Source of the DNA: Pseudocalidococcus azoricus BACA0444
Lineage (GTDB): Bacteria; Cyanobacteriota; Cyanobacteriia; Thermosynechococcales; Thermosynechococcaceae
NCBI RefSeq assembly: GCF_031729055.1
Contig: NZ_JAVMIP010000002.1
Coordinates: 372,001-436,000 of the forward strand
Direction of reading: 5' to 3'
Length of the DNA stretch: 64,000 bases
The notes below the pieces were generated by a model. That model did no database searches and was not told the origin of the DNA. It saw only the letters and a program-made list of their open reading frames with translations. Shown in pieces: positions 33,586-42,723 of the stretch. Within the stretch, counting starts at the first letter, position 1; each line of letters opens with the position of its first letter. The position numbers and the translations under genes were made by a program.

Positions 33586-34407
33586 TTAGGCTGTCAAGCC
33601 AATCCAGCGGAAATATGCCCCGATCATCGTTTGGCCAAACAAAGCTGCAATCGCGGCCCCCAAGGCTAAAAACGGCCCAAAGGGCATCGGTTGTCGGCGG
33701 CCCAGCACCCCCAGGCCAATGCCAGCCAAACCCACCACCGCCCCCATTGCCGAGGCTAAGAAACAGGTCAATAACAACAACTTCCACCCTAACCAGGCCC
33801 CAATCATCGCCGCTAATTTCCCATCCCCACCGCCCATCACTTCCTGTTGGAGAATGACTGCCCCACCCCAGCGAATTAAATCAAACAACCACAGGCCCAG
33901 AACCACAGAAATCACACTATTCGTCAAGGCCGACAAGCAAGCCACCACTGTCCCTTGATCTGCCCAGGCCAAGAAAATTTGAGCCATGATTCCGGTCATT
34001 ACTCCCCACTTGGTTAAAACATGGGGCAAGGTGAGGGTGTCCAGATCAATCAGGGCTAAGGCCACCAGCCAACTCAGAAAAATCCAATTGGCCAAGGTCT
34101 GCCACTGCCAACCAAAGAGGAGAAAAACCGCCAGAAACTTTAGAGCTACCCCAAATTCAAGCAGCGGGTAACGGGGAGAAATGGGGGCCTGGCAATAGCG
34201 ACATTGTCCCCGCAAAACCAGCCAACCCAAGACTGGAATATTATCCTGGGGGCGGAGTCGCGTTAGGCAAGCAGGACAGCGAGAAGGGGGATAGATGAGG
34301 GACAAACCAGCCGGAATTCGATAAATCACCACATTGAGGAAGCTGCCAACTGCGGCCCCCAACCCCAACACCAAAAGGTTAGCTAAACCATCAATAATCA
34401 GAGTCAA
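33586..34407 (-). CDS. pilD: Prepilin peptidase/N-methyltransferase
   Basis: Inner-membrane aspartyl protease that cleaves and N-methylates type IV pilins and pseudopilins, needed for pili, motility and DNA uptake. It has 273 residues. The N-terminal cytoplasmic zinc domain has two Cys pairs (Cys-Pro-Ala-Cys at about 44-47, Cys-Arg-Tyr-Cys at about 69-72). The catalytic aspartates are in Ile-Asp-Leu-Asp-Thr-Leu-Thr-Leu-Pro (about 121-129) and Gly-Gly-Gly-Asp-Gly-Lys (about 192-197). About eight membrane segments follow the first one at 10-30. The start is TTG at 34407. With comF in the same window this supports a competence/pilus capacity. Confidence 0.95.
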   Translation of the reverse strand: MTLIIDGLANLLVLGLGAAVGSFLNVVIYRIPAGLSLIYPPSRCPACLTRLRPQDNIPVLGWLVLRGQCRYCQAPISPRYPLLEFGVALKFLAVFLLFGWQWQTLANWIFLSWLVALALIDLDTLTLPHVLTKWGVMTGIMAQIFLAWADQGTVVACLSALTNSVISVVLGLWLFDLIRWGGAVILQQEVMGGGDGKLAAMIGAWLGWKLLLLTCFLASAMGAVVGLAGIGLGVLGRRQPMPFGPFLALGAAIAALFGQTMIGAYFRWIGLTA

Positions 34408-34421
34408 TCTTCAACACAAAC

Positions 34422-34676
34422 TCATGGAGTTGGGCTAACATCTTGGGGCAGTTTTTGCGCTGGTACAAAGCATTCCCGCGGTAATAAAACGGGTTGGGTT
34501 TGGAAAATTACATGACCTCGCAAGGTTTCCCGGTCAATTGCCACTCCAGCGGGCAGTTGCTTATCCCCATGGGTTTGATGATAGCAGGTATAAATGGCTT
34601 GTGCCGCGTGGAGAATTGTTGTTTCCGTAATCATATCTAGCCTGTCACCCTCAGATGTCTGCATCATTTGAATCAT
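34422..34676 (-). CDS. Small conserved-looking protein
   Basis: An 84-residue soluble protein. A helical part (Thr-Ile-Leu-His-Ala-Ala-Gln-Ala-Ile-Tyr) is followed by beta-like segments (Leu-Arg-Gly-His-Val-Ile-Phe-Gln-Thr-Gln) and a proline-rich end. Met1 at 34676 and Met15 at 34634 are both usable starts. It ends 14 bases before the pilD start on the same strand, so the two may be co-transcribed. No family is recognised. Confidence 0.55.
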   Translation of the reverse strand: MIQMMQTSEGDRLDMITETTILHAAQAIYTCYHQTHGDKQLPAGVAIDRETLRGHVIFQTQPVLLPRECFVPAQKLPQDVSPTP

Positions 34677-35269
34677 GAATCTTATCTACTCCTTACACTA
34701 CAGGGATCGTTTCTATGCTAACAATGGTTTTTCTTGCTTTATGCAGCGTTTGTGTCATATTTTCAGGTGTCTATGTTCACTAATACTTACTTGTTCTTGA
34801 CTATTTTTATGCATCTCAGCTTGAAGGTTTAGGAACAAAGCAAGCCCATGGTAGCCGCTGCGCATGATCCCGTAAATACTTCTGGGAATCCTCCTTACAG
34901 CGGATTCGATATTGGACTGGTACAGCTTAAGGTGTTACACCCCTGTTTTGAATTAGATTCAAGGCTTGAATGTACCAAATAGATGCCGAAAGTGCTGTAA
35001 GTTAGGCCATAACGCAATCACGACTCATTTTTAAGATTTCTCCTCTCTCAGAGCAGTCTGCGTAACGCTATATTGCTTGACTTTGAGGCGGATCAAGAAA
35101 ACTAGCTTGGGTATCGGGTTGGGCCTTGAATCTGGGGATTCACCAACTGGGAGCGGCAGCAATGCCGATCAGTATTGGGATGATCCATATCCCTGAGATT
35201 TAAGTTCCCAGGCCCGGCGATTGCCCAGAGGGAATTAAGATCTAAGGGATCAAAACTTGGGCCTAAAGC
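34677..35269. other. Gap upstream of larC
   Basis: About 590 bases. No gene is recognised; a minus-strand frame covering 35102-35560 lies mostly inside larC and is a shadow. The sequence is AT-rich up to 35110 and then normal. No riboswitch or terminator could be supported. Confidence 0.4.
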
Positions 35270-36496
35270 ATGGTGAACGTTGCCTATTGTGACTGTCCAA
35301 CGGGGATTGCCGGGGATATGGTGTTGGGAGCCGTGTTGGATGCGGGAGTTCCCTTGGCCTACCTCCAAGCCGAACTGGGTAAGCTGGGCCTGGGGGATGA
35401 GTTTGCCCTCGAGATAGAACGGGTCACCCGCCAAGGCCAGGCCGGAACTAAGGCCCATGTGCATCTTCAGGATCAGGGCAGTCACCATCACGCCCATCAC
35501 CACGGTCGCCATTGGCCGGAAATTGTTCAACTGATTCAAGCAGCGGCCCTGCCCCCCCAAGCAACAGCCTGGAGTTTACGGATTTTTGAACGCTTAGCCA
35601 TGGCTGAGGGGGCGGTGCATGGGATTCCTCCCGAAAAAGTCCATTTTCATGAGGTGGGGGCTGTAGATGCGATTGTGGATATTGTTGGGAGTTGCCTTGG
35701 CCTGGACTGGTTGGGCATTGAGGCGATCTATTGTTCGGCCTTGCCCAGTGGGGGTGGAACGGTGAGAGCGGCCCACGGAATTTTACCTGTCCCTGTCCCC
35801 GCTGTATTGCAGCTTTATCAAAGTCGGCAGGTTCCCATCTATGACAACGGGATTCAGAAAGAACTGGTTACGCCAACAGGTGCGGCCATTGTTGTCGCCT
35901 TAGCTGAGGCCTTTGGCTCTCCCCCAGCCATGGAGATTAGAAAAATTGGTTTAGGAGCCGGAAGACAAGACTTAGCTACTCCCAATCTTTTCCGGCTCTG
36001 GATCGGCCAATTATCCCCTGCCCTAGCACCGACGGGGATTCCCTACCAAACCGATGAAATTATTGAACTGCAAACCCAAGTGGATGATCTCAGTCCCCAG
36101 GCCATGGGCTATACCTTGGATGCACTCTATCAAGCTGGGGCTGTGGAAGTCTTTACCCAGGCCATTATGATGAAAAAAAACCGTCCGGGCCTGCTGATCA
36201 CCGTATTATCTCCCCTGGCAACGGCCTTGGCCTGTGAAGAAGTTCTCTTTCGGGAAACTACAACCTTAGGGATTCGGCGGCAGAGTCAAGCACGACATAT
36301 CCTCAGACGGGAGCTTGTCACCATTACCACCCCCTATGGGCCAATCCAGATTAAGTTGGGCTACTGGGGCCTGGAGTTAGTGACAATCCAACCAGAATAT
36401 GAAGACTGTGCCCAATTAGCCGCAACTCAGCAAATTCCGTGGCGTGAGGTTCACCGTCAAGCTATGGCCGCCGCCTATGCACTTTATCGCGACTAA
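35270..36496 (+). CDS. larC: Nickel-pincer cofactor nickel chelatase
   Basis: LarC inserts nickel into the pyridinium-bis-thiocarboxylate precursor of the NPN cofactor, using CTP. It has 408 residues in one uninterrupted frame; in Lactobacillus plantarum the gene needs a ribosomal frameshift. N-terminal [10 protein letters not shown] (8-17) is the family signature. A His-rich metal stretch lies at about 72-81. [11 protein letters not shown] opens the C-terminal CTP-binding half. larB, larE and lactate racemase are not in the window. Confidence 0.93.
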   Translation: MVNVAYCDCPTGIAGDMVLGAVLDAGVPLAYLQAELGKLGLGDEFALEIERVTRQGQAGTKAHVHLQDQGSHHHAHHHGRHWPEIVQLIQAAALPPQATAWSLRIFERLAMAEGAVHGIPPEKVHFHEVGAVDAIVDIVGSCLGLDWLGIEAIYCSALPSGGGTVRAAHGILPVPVPAVLQLYQSRQVPIYDNGIQKELVTPTGAAIVVALAEAFGSPPAMEIRKIGLGAGRQDLATPNLFRLWIGQLSPALAPTGIPYQTDEIIELQTQVDDLSPQAMGYTLDALYQAGAVEVFTQAIMMKKNRPGLLITVLSPLATALACEEVLFRETTTLGIRRQSQARHILRRELVTITTPYGPIQIKLGYWGLELVTIQPEYEDCAQLAATQQIPWREVHRQAMAAAYALYRD

Positions 36497-36650
36497 ACCG
36501 AACTAAAGCAAGGCTGTCTAGCCTGGTCGTTCCCAGATGAGGGTGGCCCTAAAAACTCTCCTAAAGACTCATGCATCAGGCCTGATCCATGGCCGGCTCA
36601 CAATTGATCTCTGATGTATGAATCTGAGTGTACCCCTAAATGTATTCCTT

Positions 36651-37304
36651 TTAGGAAACTTGGTTGTGCTCAACCCAGATGCGAACTAATTCGGCCCGAT
36701 TGTGGGCTTGGAATTTTTGTAAAAGACTGCCGACATACTTTTCAATCGTTCGGGCACTTAAATGGAGTTCTCCGCCAATTTGGGCATTGGATAGTCCTTG
36801 GGATAAATATCGTAACACCTCCTCTTCCCGGGGAGTTAGGGCCGGAGCAGGGGTGAGACTTTCATGGGTTGGAGCTCCCAGGGCCGGGGGTGTTGGTGAA
36901 TTCGTCCGTTGTTGCCATTCCGCTTGAATCAGTTGATTGCGCTCCAAGAGATTACGGACAATGGCTCCCAGTTCCTCTAGCTCAAATGGTTTAGATAAAT
37001 AGCTATCCGCGCCAGTTTGATAGGCTTTAATCCGGGCCTGGGTTTGGCTGCGGCCAGTTAAGTAAATCACCGGTAACAGTCGGAGGGCAGGTTGTTGGCG
37101 AATGCGTTGAACCAGTTGGTACCCATCCATTTCCGGCATGGCAATATCCGTAATTAATAAATGGGGTTGAAATTGATTGATCATCGCCAAGGCTTCCTGA
37201 CCATGCCGGGCCTGGAGAACCCAATAGCCATGATCCTCTAAATAGTGATGCACAGCCATGCGAATCCCAGGATCATCGTCAGTGACCAACACGGTTAACG
37301 GCAT
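36651..37304 (-). CDS. NarL/Ycf29-type response regulator
   Basis: A 217-residue two-domain response regulator. Receiver domain: acidic pocket Asp9-Asp10-Asp11, phospho-acceptor Asp53 in Leu-Ile-Thr-Asp-Ile-Ala-Met-Pro, Thr in Tyr-Leu-Thr-Gly, and Lys in Leu-Ser-Lys-Pro-Phe. C-terminal LuxR-type helix-turn-helix (about 150-205): Leu-Thr-Pro-Arg-Glu-Glu-Glu-Val-Leu, then Gly-Leu-Ser-Asn-Ala-Gln-Ile and Ser-Ala-Arg-Thr-Ile-Glu-Lys-Tyr-Val. It resembles the Ycf29 group of cyanobacteria and red-algal plastids. No kinase is adjacent. Confidence 0.9.
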   Translation of the reverse strand: MPLTVLVTDDDPGIRMAVHHYLEDHGYWVLQARHGQEALAMINQFQPHLLITDIAMPEMDGYQLVQRIRQQPALRLLPVIYLTGRSQTQARIKAYQTGADSYLSKPFELEELGAIVRNLLERNQLIQAEWQQRTNSPTPPALGAPTHESLTPAPALTPREEEVLRYLSQGLSNAQIGGELHLSARTIEKYVGSLLQKFQAHNRAELVRIWVEHNQVS

Positions 37305-37347
37305 ACAGACAACCCCGCCATGATGAACAGTTAATCAATGGTTGTGA

Positions 37348-37884
37348 TTAAATAAATTTAGTTTTAGTTTGTAAATACTGCTGCACAGCCCCAGCTAATT
37401 GCCGAAAATTAGGCTCGATCTTTTGTCCGAGGTAATCCTCCACGGCCTGGGCAATCACCCCAGCTAAAAAACCTGGAACTCCTTTAATTTTGTGAGGATC
37501 AATGGTTAAACGTCCTTGGCTTTTAATCAGGGTTTGCTGATCGCTATCTATAAAAATGTTTTTCCCGAGGCATTGCACCGCTTCCGTAAACGCATGGGTT
37601 TGAATCTGCCAATCGGTGACAAATTCAGCATCATGCCAATCGGTAACATCTGTCCAAGACAACATAGCATCACTGAGTAGGGCGCGGGCTGCTAAGGGAA
37701 TTTCGCCCCCTCCATGCCAGACCAAGACAAGATGCAGGCCAGGATTTTTTTCCTCACGGCTTTTGACTTCAATTTCCCTTACGTTGGTGAGATAGGGGGT
37801 AAGCTCCAATAGGTGATCCCGATAGGCTTGATAAACTAAGGGGCGAGGAAAGGGTAAGGTTACCTGAGTGTTAATTTGCATCAT
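37348..37884 (-). CDS. SRPBCC/START-fold-like protein
   Basis: A 178-residue soluble protein. The opening Val-Thr-Leu-Pro-Phe-Pro-Arg-Pro-Leu-Val-Tyr-Gln-Ala-Tyr-Arg-Asp, a central Trp-His-Gly-Gly-Gly-Glu-Ile-Pro and a long C-terminal helix suggest the SRPBCC (polyketide cyclase/START) ligand-binding fold. The ligand is unknown. It lies 43 bases upstream of the response regulator on the same strand, so the two probably share a transcript, and a sensory or accessory link is possible. Confidence 0.6.
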   Translation of the reverse strand: MMQINTQVTLPFPRPLVYQAYRDHLLELTPYLTNVREIEVKSREEKNPGLHLVLVWHGGGEIPLAARALLSDAMLSWTDVTDWHDAEFVTDWQIQTHAFTEAVQCLGKNIFIDSDQQTLIKSQGRLTIDPHKIKGVPGFLAGVIAQAVEDYLGQKIEPNFRQLAGAVQQYLQTKTKFI

Positions 37885-38145
37885 GGCCCAATTCGCACCT
37901 AGCGGCGGTAATTATTTAGCATGGCAGACTTTTGGAACGTTTGGGTAGGTGTTCAATAACGGGTCCTGGTACGAGCCATCATTACCCCATGGCCAAGTCC
38001 TGTTAACTTATCTTATGCAAGGATTTGCCTAAAGTCATACCTCTTTGCCGCAGGTAACTCACAAACTCAGGTTAAGATAGAACGACTTCCCCCCCTCTCC
38101 TCAAGTTCGTGTACTTGGGCTAAGGAAAAGATTGCGCGCGTTTTT

Positions 38146-39426
38146 ATGGAAGAAGCTCCCCCCAGCATCCCCACGGCTCTATCTCAATTGGAGTTGCCTT
38201 GGTTACAGGAGATGAGGGTGTCCCCAGTCCCGACCCCAGAAGAACCAGAAGCAGAGGTTTTCCCCAAACCCCCATCTCTGCCTCAAAACCCTGTGGCGGT
38301 CACTAAGCCTAACAAATTGAGTAATCTCGACGGCCATTCCTCTGAACCTAACTGGCCCCAGCGGGTTTTGCATCTAGAGCAGGCCCTCGATCAATGCCAA
38401 GTCTATATTGAAGAATTGAAACAACAACTGGTTGAGCAACAATTTTTAGAAGATATTCTGGCTCGGACAGAAGAAACAGCCCAAATTCAGCAACAGGCCA
38501 TTCTCAGTCTCAAGCAACAATTAGCAGATTACTATCACACACAAGGACAGTTGAATCAACTACAGGCTAGTCATACGGCACTCCAAGACCAACTCCAGCA
38601 TCTCCAACAAGCCTATGACCACCAGGCCAACCTTTTTAAGGAATCTCAAACCCTGAGTCAGCAACGGCAGGCCGAAATAAACCAACTTCAGCATCAGTTG
38701 CGGCCGCACCAAGAGCAAATTCAACTCCTTCAATATCGAATTGGCCAGTTAGAATCCCAAGTTCAAGACCGACAACAAAGGATCACAGACCTAGAGGCCC
38801 GCCTACAACGATCAGCCCAAATTGTTGCTACCCAACAGGAAATAATTACTGCTTTGCAAAAGGCCCAAGGCCCAGAGTCCAGCAAAAATCAAGTTATCCA
38901 AGGTCTGAGTCAAAACCTGCTCACGGCCCAAACCAAAATCTACACCTTAGAAACAGAATATAGTAGCCAACGACTGCACCAGGCCCAACTCCAACACCAT
39001 GCCCAAGAAGTTGAAGAACACGCCATTCAGCAACAGGTCAGGATTAATAAATTAGAGCAGCAGGTGGCGGAAATGCAGGAGCAAATTTTGCACCAGGCCC
39101 AACAGGAGCGGGAACAAGAAACCGCCATCCAGCACTGGAAAGATCGCCACCACCAGGCCGATGCCACAATTCGCCAACTCAAGGCCGTTCTCACCAATAT
39201 CCTTACGGATCGGAAGCTCTTGGAGTTGATTCACCTGGATGCAGATTCTATACGGATTTCTTGGGGGACAGGAGAGGAAGTGACCAATCTCTTACATTTC
39301 TTAGAGGTGAACGACCCAGCCCCCTTAAGCAAACCCGCCAAATATTTAAGTGCGGCGGATACTACGGCCAATAGTGAAGACGATCGGGAATTGAACCCGC
39401 TGCCAACCCGGATCCGTGGGCATTAA
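38146..39426 (+). CDS. Gln-rich long coiled-coil protein
   Basis: A 426-residue protein. A proline-rich disordered N-terminus (about 1-75) leads into an almost unbroken coiled coil (about 80-350), very rich in Gln, Leu, His and Glu. The end (about 360-426) is partly ordered (Leu-Leu-Glu-Leu-Ile-His-Leu-Asp-Ala-Asp). No enzymatic motif is present. Such proteins may act as scaffolds or in cell-division or polar structures. It is monocistronic, 95 bases before rpe. Confidence 0.7.
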   Translation: MEEAPPSIPTALSQLELPWLQEMRVSPVPTPEEPEAEVFPKPPSLPQNPVAVTKPNKLSNLDGHSSEPNWPQRVLHLEQALDQCQVYIEELKQQLVEQQFLEDILARTEETAQIQQQAILSLKQQLADYYHTQGQLNQLQASHTALQDQLQHLQQAYDHQANLFKESQTLSQQRQAEINQLQHQLRPHQEQIQLLQYRIGQLESQVQDRQQRITDLEARLQRSAQIVATQQEIITALQKAQGPESSKNQVIQGLSQNLLTAQTKIYTLETEYSSQRLHQAQLQHHAQEVEEHAIQQQVRINKLEQQVAEMQEQILHQAQQEREQETAIQHWKDRHHQADATIRQLKAVLTNILTDRKLLELIHLDADSIRISWGTGEEVTNLLHFLEVNDPAPLSKPAKYLSAADTTANSEDDRELNPLPTRIRGH

Positions 39427-39521
39427 CGTCAGATCCATAACTAATTGCGCTAATTGCGACCAGACAACAAGCGGGGTAAGATCAATCGTAAATCCTCAAG
39501 ATTCCGGGAAAACCTTGTCCT

Positions 39522-40229
39522 ATGAACCTCGCACGCAGCCCAAAATCCGTGGTGATTGCCCCCTCAATCCTCTCGGCTGATTTTAGTCGGCTTGGGGATG
39601 AAATTCGGGCTGTGGATGCCGCCGGTGCTGACTGGATTCACGTGGATGTCATGGATGGCCGGTTTGTCCCCAATATCACCATTGGCCCCTTGATTGTGGA
39701 AGCAATTCGCCCCATTACCCCTAAGCCCCTGGATGTCCATTTAATGATTGTTGAGCCAGAAAAATATGTGGCTGACTTTGCTAAGGCTGGGGCCGATATT
39801 ATTTCAGTCCATGCCGAGCACAATGCCTCTCCCCACCTCCACCGGACATTAGGGCAAATTCGGGAGTTGGGGAAAAAGGCCGGGGTTGTCCTGAATCCTT
39901 CTACGCCCTTGGAACTAATTGAGTATGTCTTGGAACTCTGTGATTTGATCCTGATTATGAGTGTCAATCCGGGGTTTGGGGGTCAAAAGTTTATTCCTGA
40001 AGTCGTGCCCAAAATTCGCCGCTTACGGGCCATCTGTGAGGAGCGGGGCTTGGATCCCTGGATTGAAGTAGATGGGGGTCTAAAAGGGGATAATACCTGG
40101 CAAGTTCTAGAAGCCGGAGCCAATGCGATTGTGGCCGGTTCCGCCGTCTTCAAAGCGAAGGATTATGCCCAGGCCATTGAGGGAATTCGCAATAGTAAGC
40201 GGCCCACTCCAGAGTTAGTCACGGCCTAA
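39522..40229 (+). CDS. rpe: Ribulose-phosphate 3-epimerase
   Basis: Interconverts ribulose-5-phosphate and xylulose-5-phosphate in the Calvin cycle and pentose phosphate pathway. It is a 235-residue TIM barrel. Seen: Ile-Leu-Ser-Ala-Asp-Phe (18-23), metal-binding His/Asp in Trp-Ile-His-Val-Asp-Val-Met-Asp-Gly (about 38-46), [17 protein letters not shown] and Val-Asp-Gly-Gly. The start is ATG 39522. The LicD gene follows closely on the same strand. Confidence 0.97.
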   Translation: MNLARSPKSVVIAPSILSADFSRLGDEIRAVDAAGADWIHVDVMDGRFVPNITIGPLIVEAIRPITPKPLDVHLMIVEPEKYVADFAKAGADIISVHAEHNASPHLHRTLGQIRELGKKAGVVLNPSTPLELIEYVLELCDLILIMSVNPGFGGQKFIPEVVPKIRRLRAICEERGLDPWIEVDGGLKGDNTWQVLEAGANAIVAGSAVFKAKDYAQAIEGIRNSKRPTPELVTA

Positions 40230-40289
40230 GTGTCAGGGAGGGCGGGCTTAGGTTGCAATCTTTCTCGATTCCATGAAGTCTTGGGGAGC

Positions 40290-41111
40290 ATGACTGAACA
40301 AACCCTAGAGTCTGATGGGCATTTAGAGCCAATGAGCTTGGTGGAGGTGCATCAAACTCTCCTATCAATGCTGGCGGTGGTGACAGAATTATTTGATCAC
40401 CATGGCCTGGATTATTGCTTAATTGGGGGTGGCTGCCTGGGCATTGCTCGTCATGATCATGGATTCGTGCCTTGGGATGATGATTTGGATTTAGCGGTTT
40501 GGGCCCGAGATTGGCAGCGATTGCCTGAGATTTTTTCCCATCTCCCCCCACCCTACGCCACATTTCTCAAAGGCTCCTCCTATTTTCCAACTTTTAATGT
40601 CTTTGATACTTCAACCCATCTATCTGGGGCTAGGGATACAAGCTCAGCAGGAGTTTTTATCGACATTGTGCCGATGATGATTTGGCCGGGTAAGTTCTCA
40701 AAATTGCTTGACCGAGTGATTGGAGTTTTAGCGAGGCCAGAACCATCACAATCACCTGTGGCCTGGAAACGATGGATCAGCAAGATAATTTGTTGGTTGA
40801 AAGTCGCACCTCTCTTTGAAAATTTTCAAAAAAAGATATTTTTTTCTTACATCTTAGAGTGGGACAGGCGTTTATGGATTCAGGAGCAAGGATTAGTGAC
40901 TGGGGCTGTCGGTCGTCCTTGGCGTGGAAAGTACCCGTTTGAAGTAATTTTCCCCACCCAAATGAGCCACATCCATCAAGTGCCTGTGAAAATTCCGCGA
41001 CATCTGAACCAGTTTCTTAAAACCCGCTATGGCGAAGATTATCTAGAAATTCCGGATGAGACTCAACGGTGGCGGCATTTTCAACACGCTTATCGAATTC
41101 GGCAATCATGA
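40290..41111 (+). CDS. LicD-family phosphotransferase
   Basis: A 273-residue protein of the LicD/fukutin nucleotidyltransferase-like fold, which transfers phosphocholine or other phosphoalcohols from CDP donors to surface glycans. Motif Gly-Gly-Gly-Cys-Leu-Gly-Ile-Ala-Arg-His (47-56) precedes Pro-Trp-Asp-Asp-Asp-Leu-Asp (61-67), the metal-binding acidic core. Arg-Tyr-Gly-Glu-Asp-Tyr near the C-terminus is also typical. The chosen start is ATG 40290, near GGGGAG; GTG 40230, directly after the rpe stop, and ATG 40332 are alternatives. Its stop overlaps the next start as ATGA, giving translational coupling to a cytidylyltransferase-like gene. Confidence 0.82.
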   Translation: MTEQTLESDGHLEPMSLVEVHQTLLSMLAVVTELFDHHGLDYCLIGGGCLGIARHDHGFVPWDDDLDLAVWARDWQRLPEIFSHLPPPYATFLKGSSYFPTFNVFDTSTHLSGARDTSSAGVFIDIVPMMIWPGKFSKLLDRVIGVLARPEPSQSPVAWKRWISKIICWLKVAPLFENFQKKIFFSYILEWDRRLWIQEQGLVTGAVGRPWRGKYPFEVIFPTQMSHIHQVPVKIPRHLNQFLKTRYGEDYLEIPDETQRWRHFQHAYRIRQS

Positions 41112-41530
41112 CCACGGCGATCACGTTTGGTTGTTTTGATTTGCTTCATTATGGGCATCTGCGGTTGCTGGCTCGGATGGCGGAAATGGCAGCGCACATT
41201 ATTGTTGGCCTGGCAACGGATGAGGTCGTCATGGCCGGTGGAAAAGAAACTCCCTTCTATTCCTTTGAAATTCGCCGGGAAATGCTACTTCATACTCGGT
41301 ATGTCGATCAAGTATTACGTCATGGGGGCAAGATTGATGGCCAAGGGAGAGTGAAAATTATTCAAGAAAAAATTGAGTTTATCCAGGCCTGCGATGTAGA
41401 TTTAGTCATCATGGGGAGTGATTGGCTTGGTGAGTATGATTTTCTGCGTCCCTATTGTCAGGTTTACTATTTAGAGCGAACACCATGGATTTCTACCACC
41501 GAGATAAAACGTTTATCAACCTTGGTTTAG
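41108..41530 (+). CDS. Cytidylyltransferase-like protein (TagD type)
   Basis: A 140-residue nucleotidyltransferase similar to glycerol-3-phosphate cytidylyltransferase. The nucleotide site is Phe-Gly-Cys-Phe-Asp-Leu-Leu-His14-Tyr-Gly-His17. Trp-Ile-Ser-Thr-Thr-Glu-Ile-Lys near the end matches the conserved Ser-Thr-Thr-x-Ile motif. It would make a CDP-alcohol from CTP. Coupled to LicD by a 4-base overlap, it probably supplies the activated donor for that transfer. The alcohol (glycerol, ribitol, choline or other) cannot be read from sequence. Confidence 0.82.
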   Translation: MTTAITFGCFDLLHYGHLRLLARMAEMAAHIIVGLATDEVVMAGGKETPFYSFEIRREMLLHTRYVDQVLRHGGKIDGQGRVKIIQEKIEFIQACDVDLVIMGSDWLGEYDFLRPYCQVYYLERTPWISTTEIKRLSTLV

Positions 41531-41657
41531 CTCAAAGCAGAACACTCCTGTAGGAGTCACTGGTTAGCTAGAGGGCGGACATAACATCGGCCTAGGTCAG
41601 TAGATTAGGGGAAACACAGACTCAACGGGGATAGCGAAGAGGTAATCACGGCTCCAT

Positions 41658-42713
41658 TCATCCTTGGGATAATTGCTGACTAAACCAGGCCAAGACCCGA
41701 TTCCAGGCCCACCAACCATCCAGATCCCCCCAGCGTTTTTGTTCCCGATGATCACTTAAGTAGCCGACATGGCCGCCATATTGAGTTAAGTGTAAATGCA
41801 AGGCGGGATTGTGGTGGCAGACCTGTTGTAAGTCGGGAATAATGCTGGGATCAAAGAGGGGATCATCGGCGGCATAGAGGATATAGACAGGTCGCTGTAG
41901 TTGATCCAAAAATCGGAAGGGACTACTGGCCTGGTAATATTCGGGAACTGAATTAAAACCCAAGCGGGGAATTACCAACTCCTGATCAAATTCCCAGATA
42001 CTATTGGCCCGTTGAATCGCCCCTAAGTCCAAGGCCTGGGGATGGTGTGTATAAAGATTGTCAGCCAGAATTTTGAGTTGTTTAGTAATCGCGCGTTCCA
42101 CAGCCCGGCCCCAAGGGGTTTTGACTAAATACTTCAAGGAGCGCAAGGAATCTAAACTCGGACAAATAACTGCCGCCCCTGCAATATCCGGGTTATCTCT
42201 TATTTCACCCCTGTAACTTCCCCAAAGTGCTAATTGTCCCCCCAAGGAATACCCCACGAACCAATAGGGCGGCGGACACCCCAGGCCAGCGGCTTGTTCG
42301 GCAATGGCAACAAAATCCCCCCCTTCATCCAGGCCATCGGAAGTCAAGGTTGGAGACAGTTGGCCGGTTTTACCGTGGCCGCGCCAATCAAACAAAATCA
42401 CCCCATAGCCTTGATCCCAGGCCTTGCGCCCGAAAATTTGCAGATACCATTGGTTAGTTAGCTCTCCCGTAATCCCGTAGGTAGCGATCACCGTCCCGGG
42501 GGAAATTGGGGCTTTTGGGGCAGCAATCCAGGCCGCAATGGGGACATTTTGAGCACCTTGAAAAATATGCTCCCGATAGGGTGGCTGGGTTATGGAAGTT
42601 AAAGTCTGCCAGTTACGCCCATGAATTAAGGCCGTGTAGAGGGTATGAACCAGGCCAGAACGTAAAAGCAGCGGGGGATAATAGGGAGGAAAATCCGGCG
42701 GGGAGTCGGGCAT
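41658..42713 (-). CDS. YheT-type alpha/beta hydrolase
   Basis: A 351-residue hydrolase of the YheT/ABHD1 group. The nucleophile elbow is Gly-Tyr-Ser156-Leu-Gly-Gly. Asp in Tyr-Ala-Ala-Asp-Asp-Pro-Leu-Phe (near 287) and His in Gly-Gly-His-Val-Gly-Tyr (near 316) complete the triad. Phe-Asp-Trp-Arg-Gly-His-Gly-Lys (108-115) is a family landmark. Probable esterase, substrate unknown. Its start codon overlaps the possible start of the divergent amidase gene, so each promoter must lie within the other gene. Confidence 0.85.
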   Translation of the reverse strand: MPDSPPDFPPYYPPLLLRSGLVHTLYTALIHGRNWQTLTSITQPPYREHIFQGAQNVPIAAWIAAPKAPISPGTVIATYGITGELTNQWYLQIFGRKAWDQGYGVILFDWRGHGKTGQLSPTLTSDGLDEGGDFVAIAEQAAGLGCPPPYWFVGYSLGGQLALWGSYRGEIRDNPDIAGAAVICPSLDSLRSLKYLVKTPWGRAVERAITKQLKILADNLYTHHPQALDLGAIQRANSIWEFDQELVIPRLGFNSVPEYYQASSPFRFLDQLQRPVYILYAADDPLFDPSIIPDLQQVCHHNPALHLHLTQYGGHVGYLSDHREQKRWGDLDGWWAWNRVLAWFSQQLSQG

Positions 42714-42723
42714 GGGGTGGCAA

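Noticed and set aside
35102..35560. 152-codon minus-strand frame at the start of larC
   Set aside because: Overlaps the strongly supported larC start and its signature; the His-rich codons produce the open reverse frame.
38146..39426. Repetitive Gln-rich coding sequence considered as a tandem repeat
   Set aside because: No fixed period at DNA level; it is ordinary coiled-coil composition.
41543..41556. Short ACTCC/GGAGT hairpin after the cytidylyltransferase-like gene
   Set aside because: Only five pairs and no following T-run; not enough for a terminator call.
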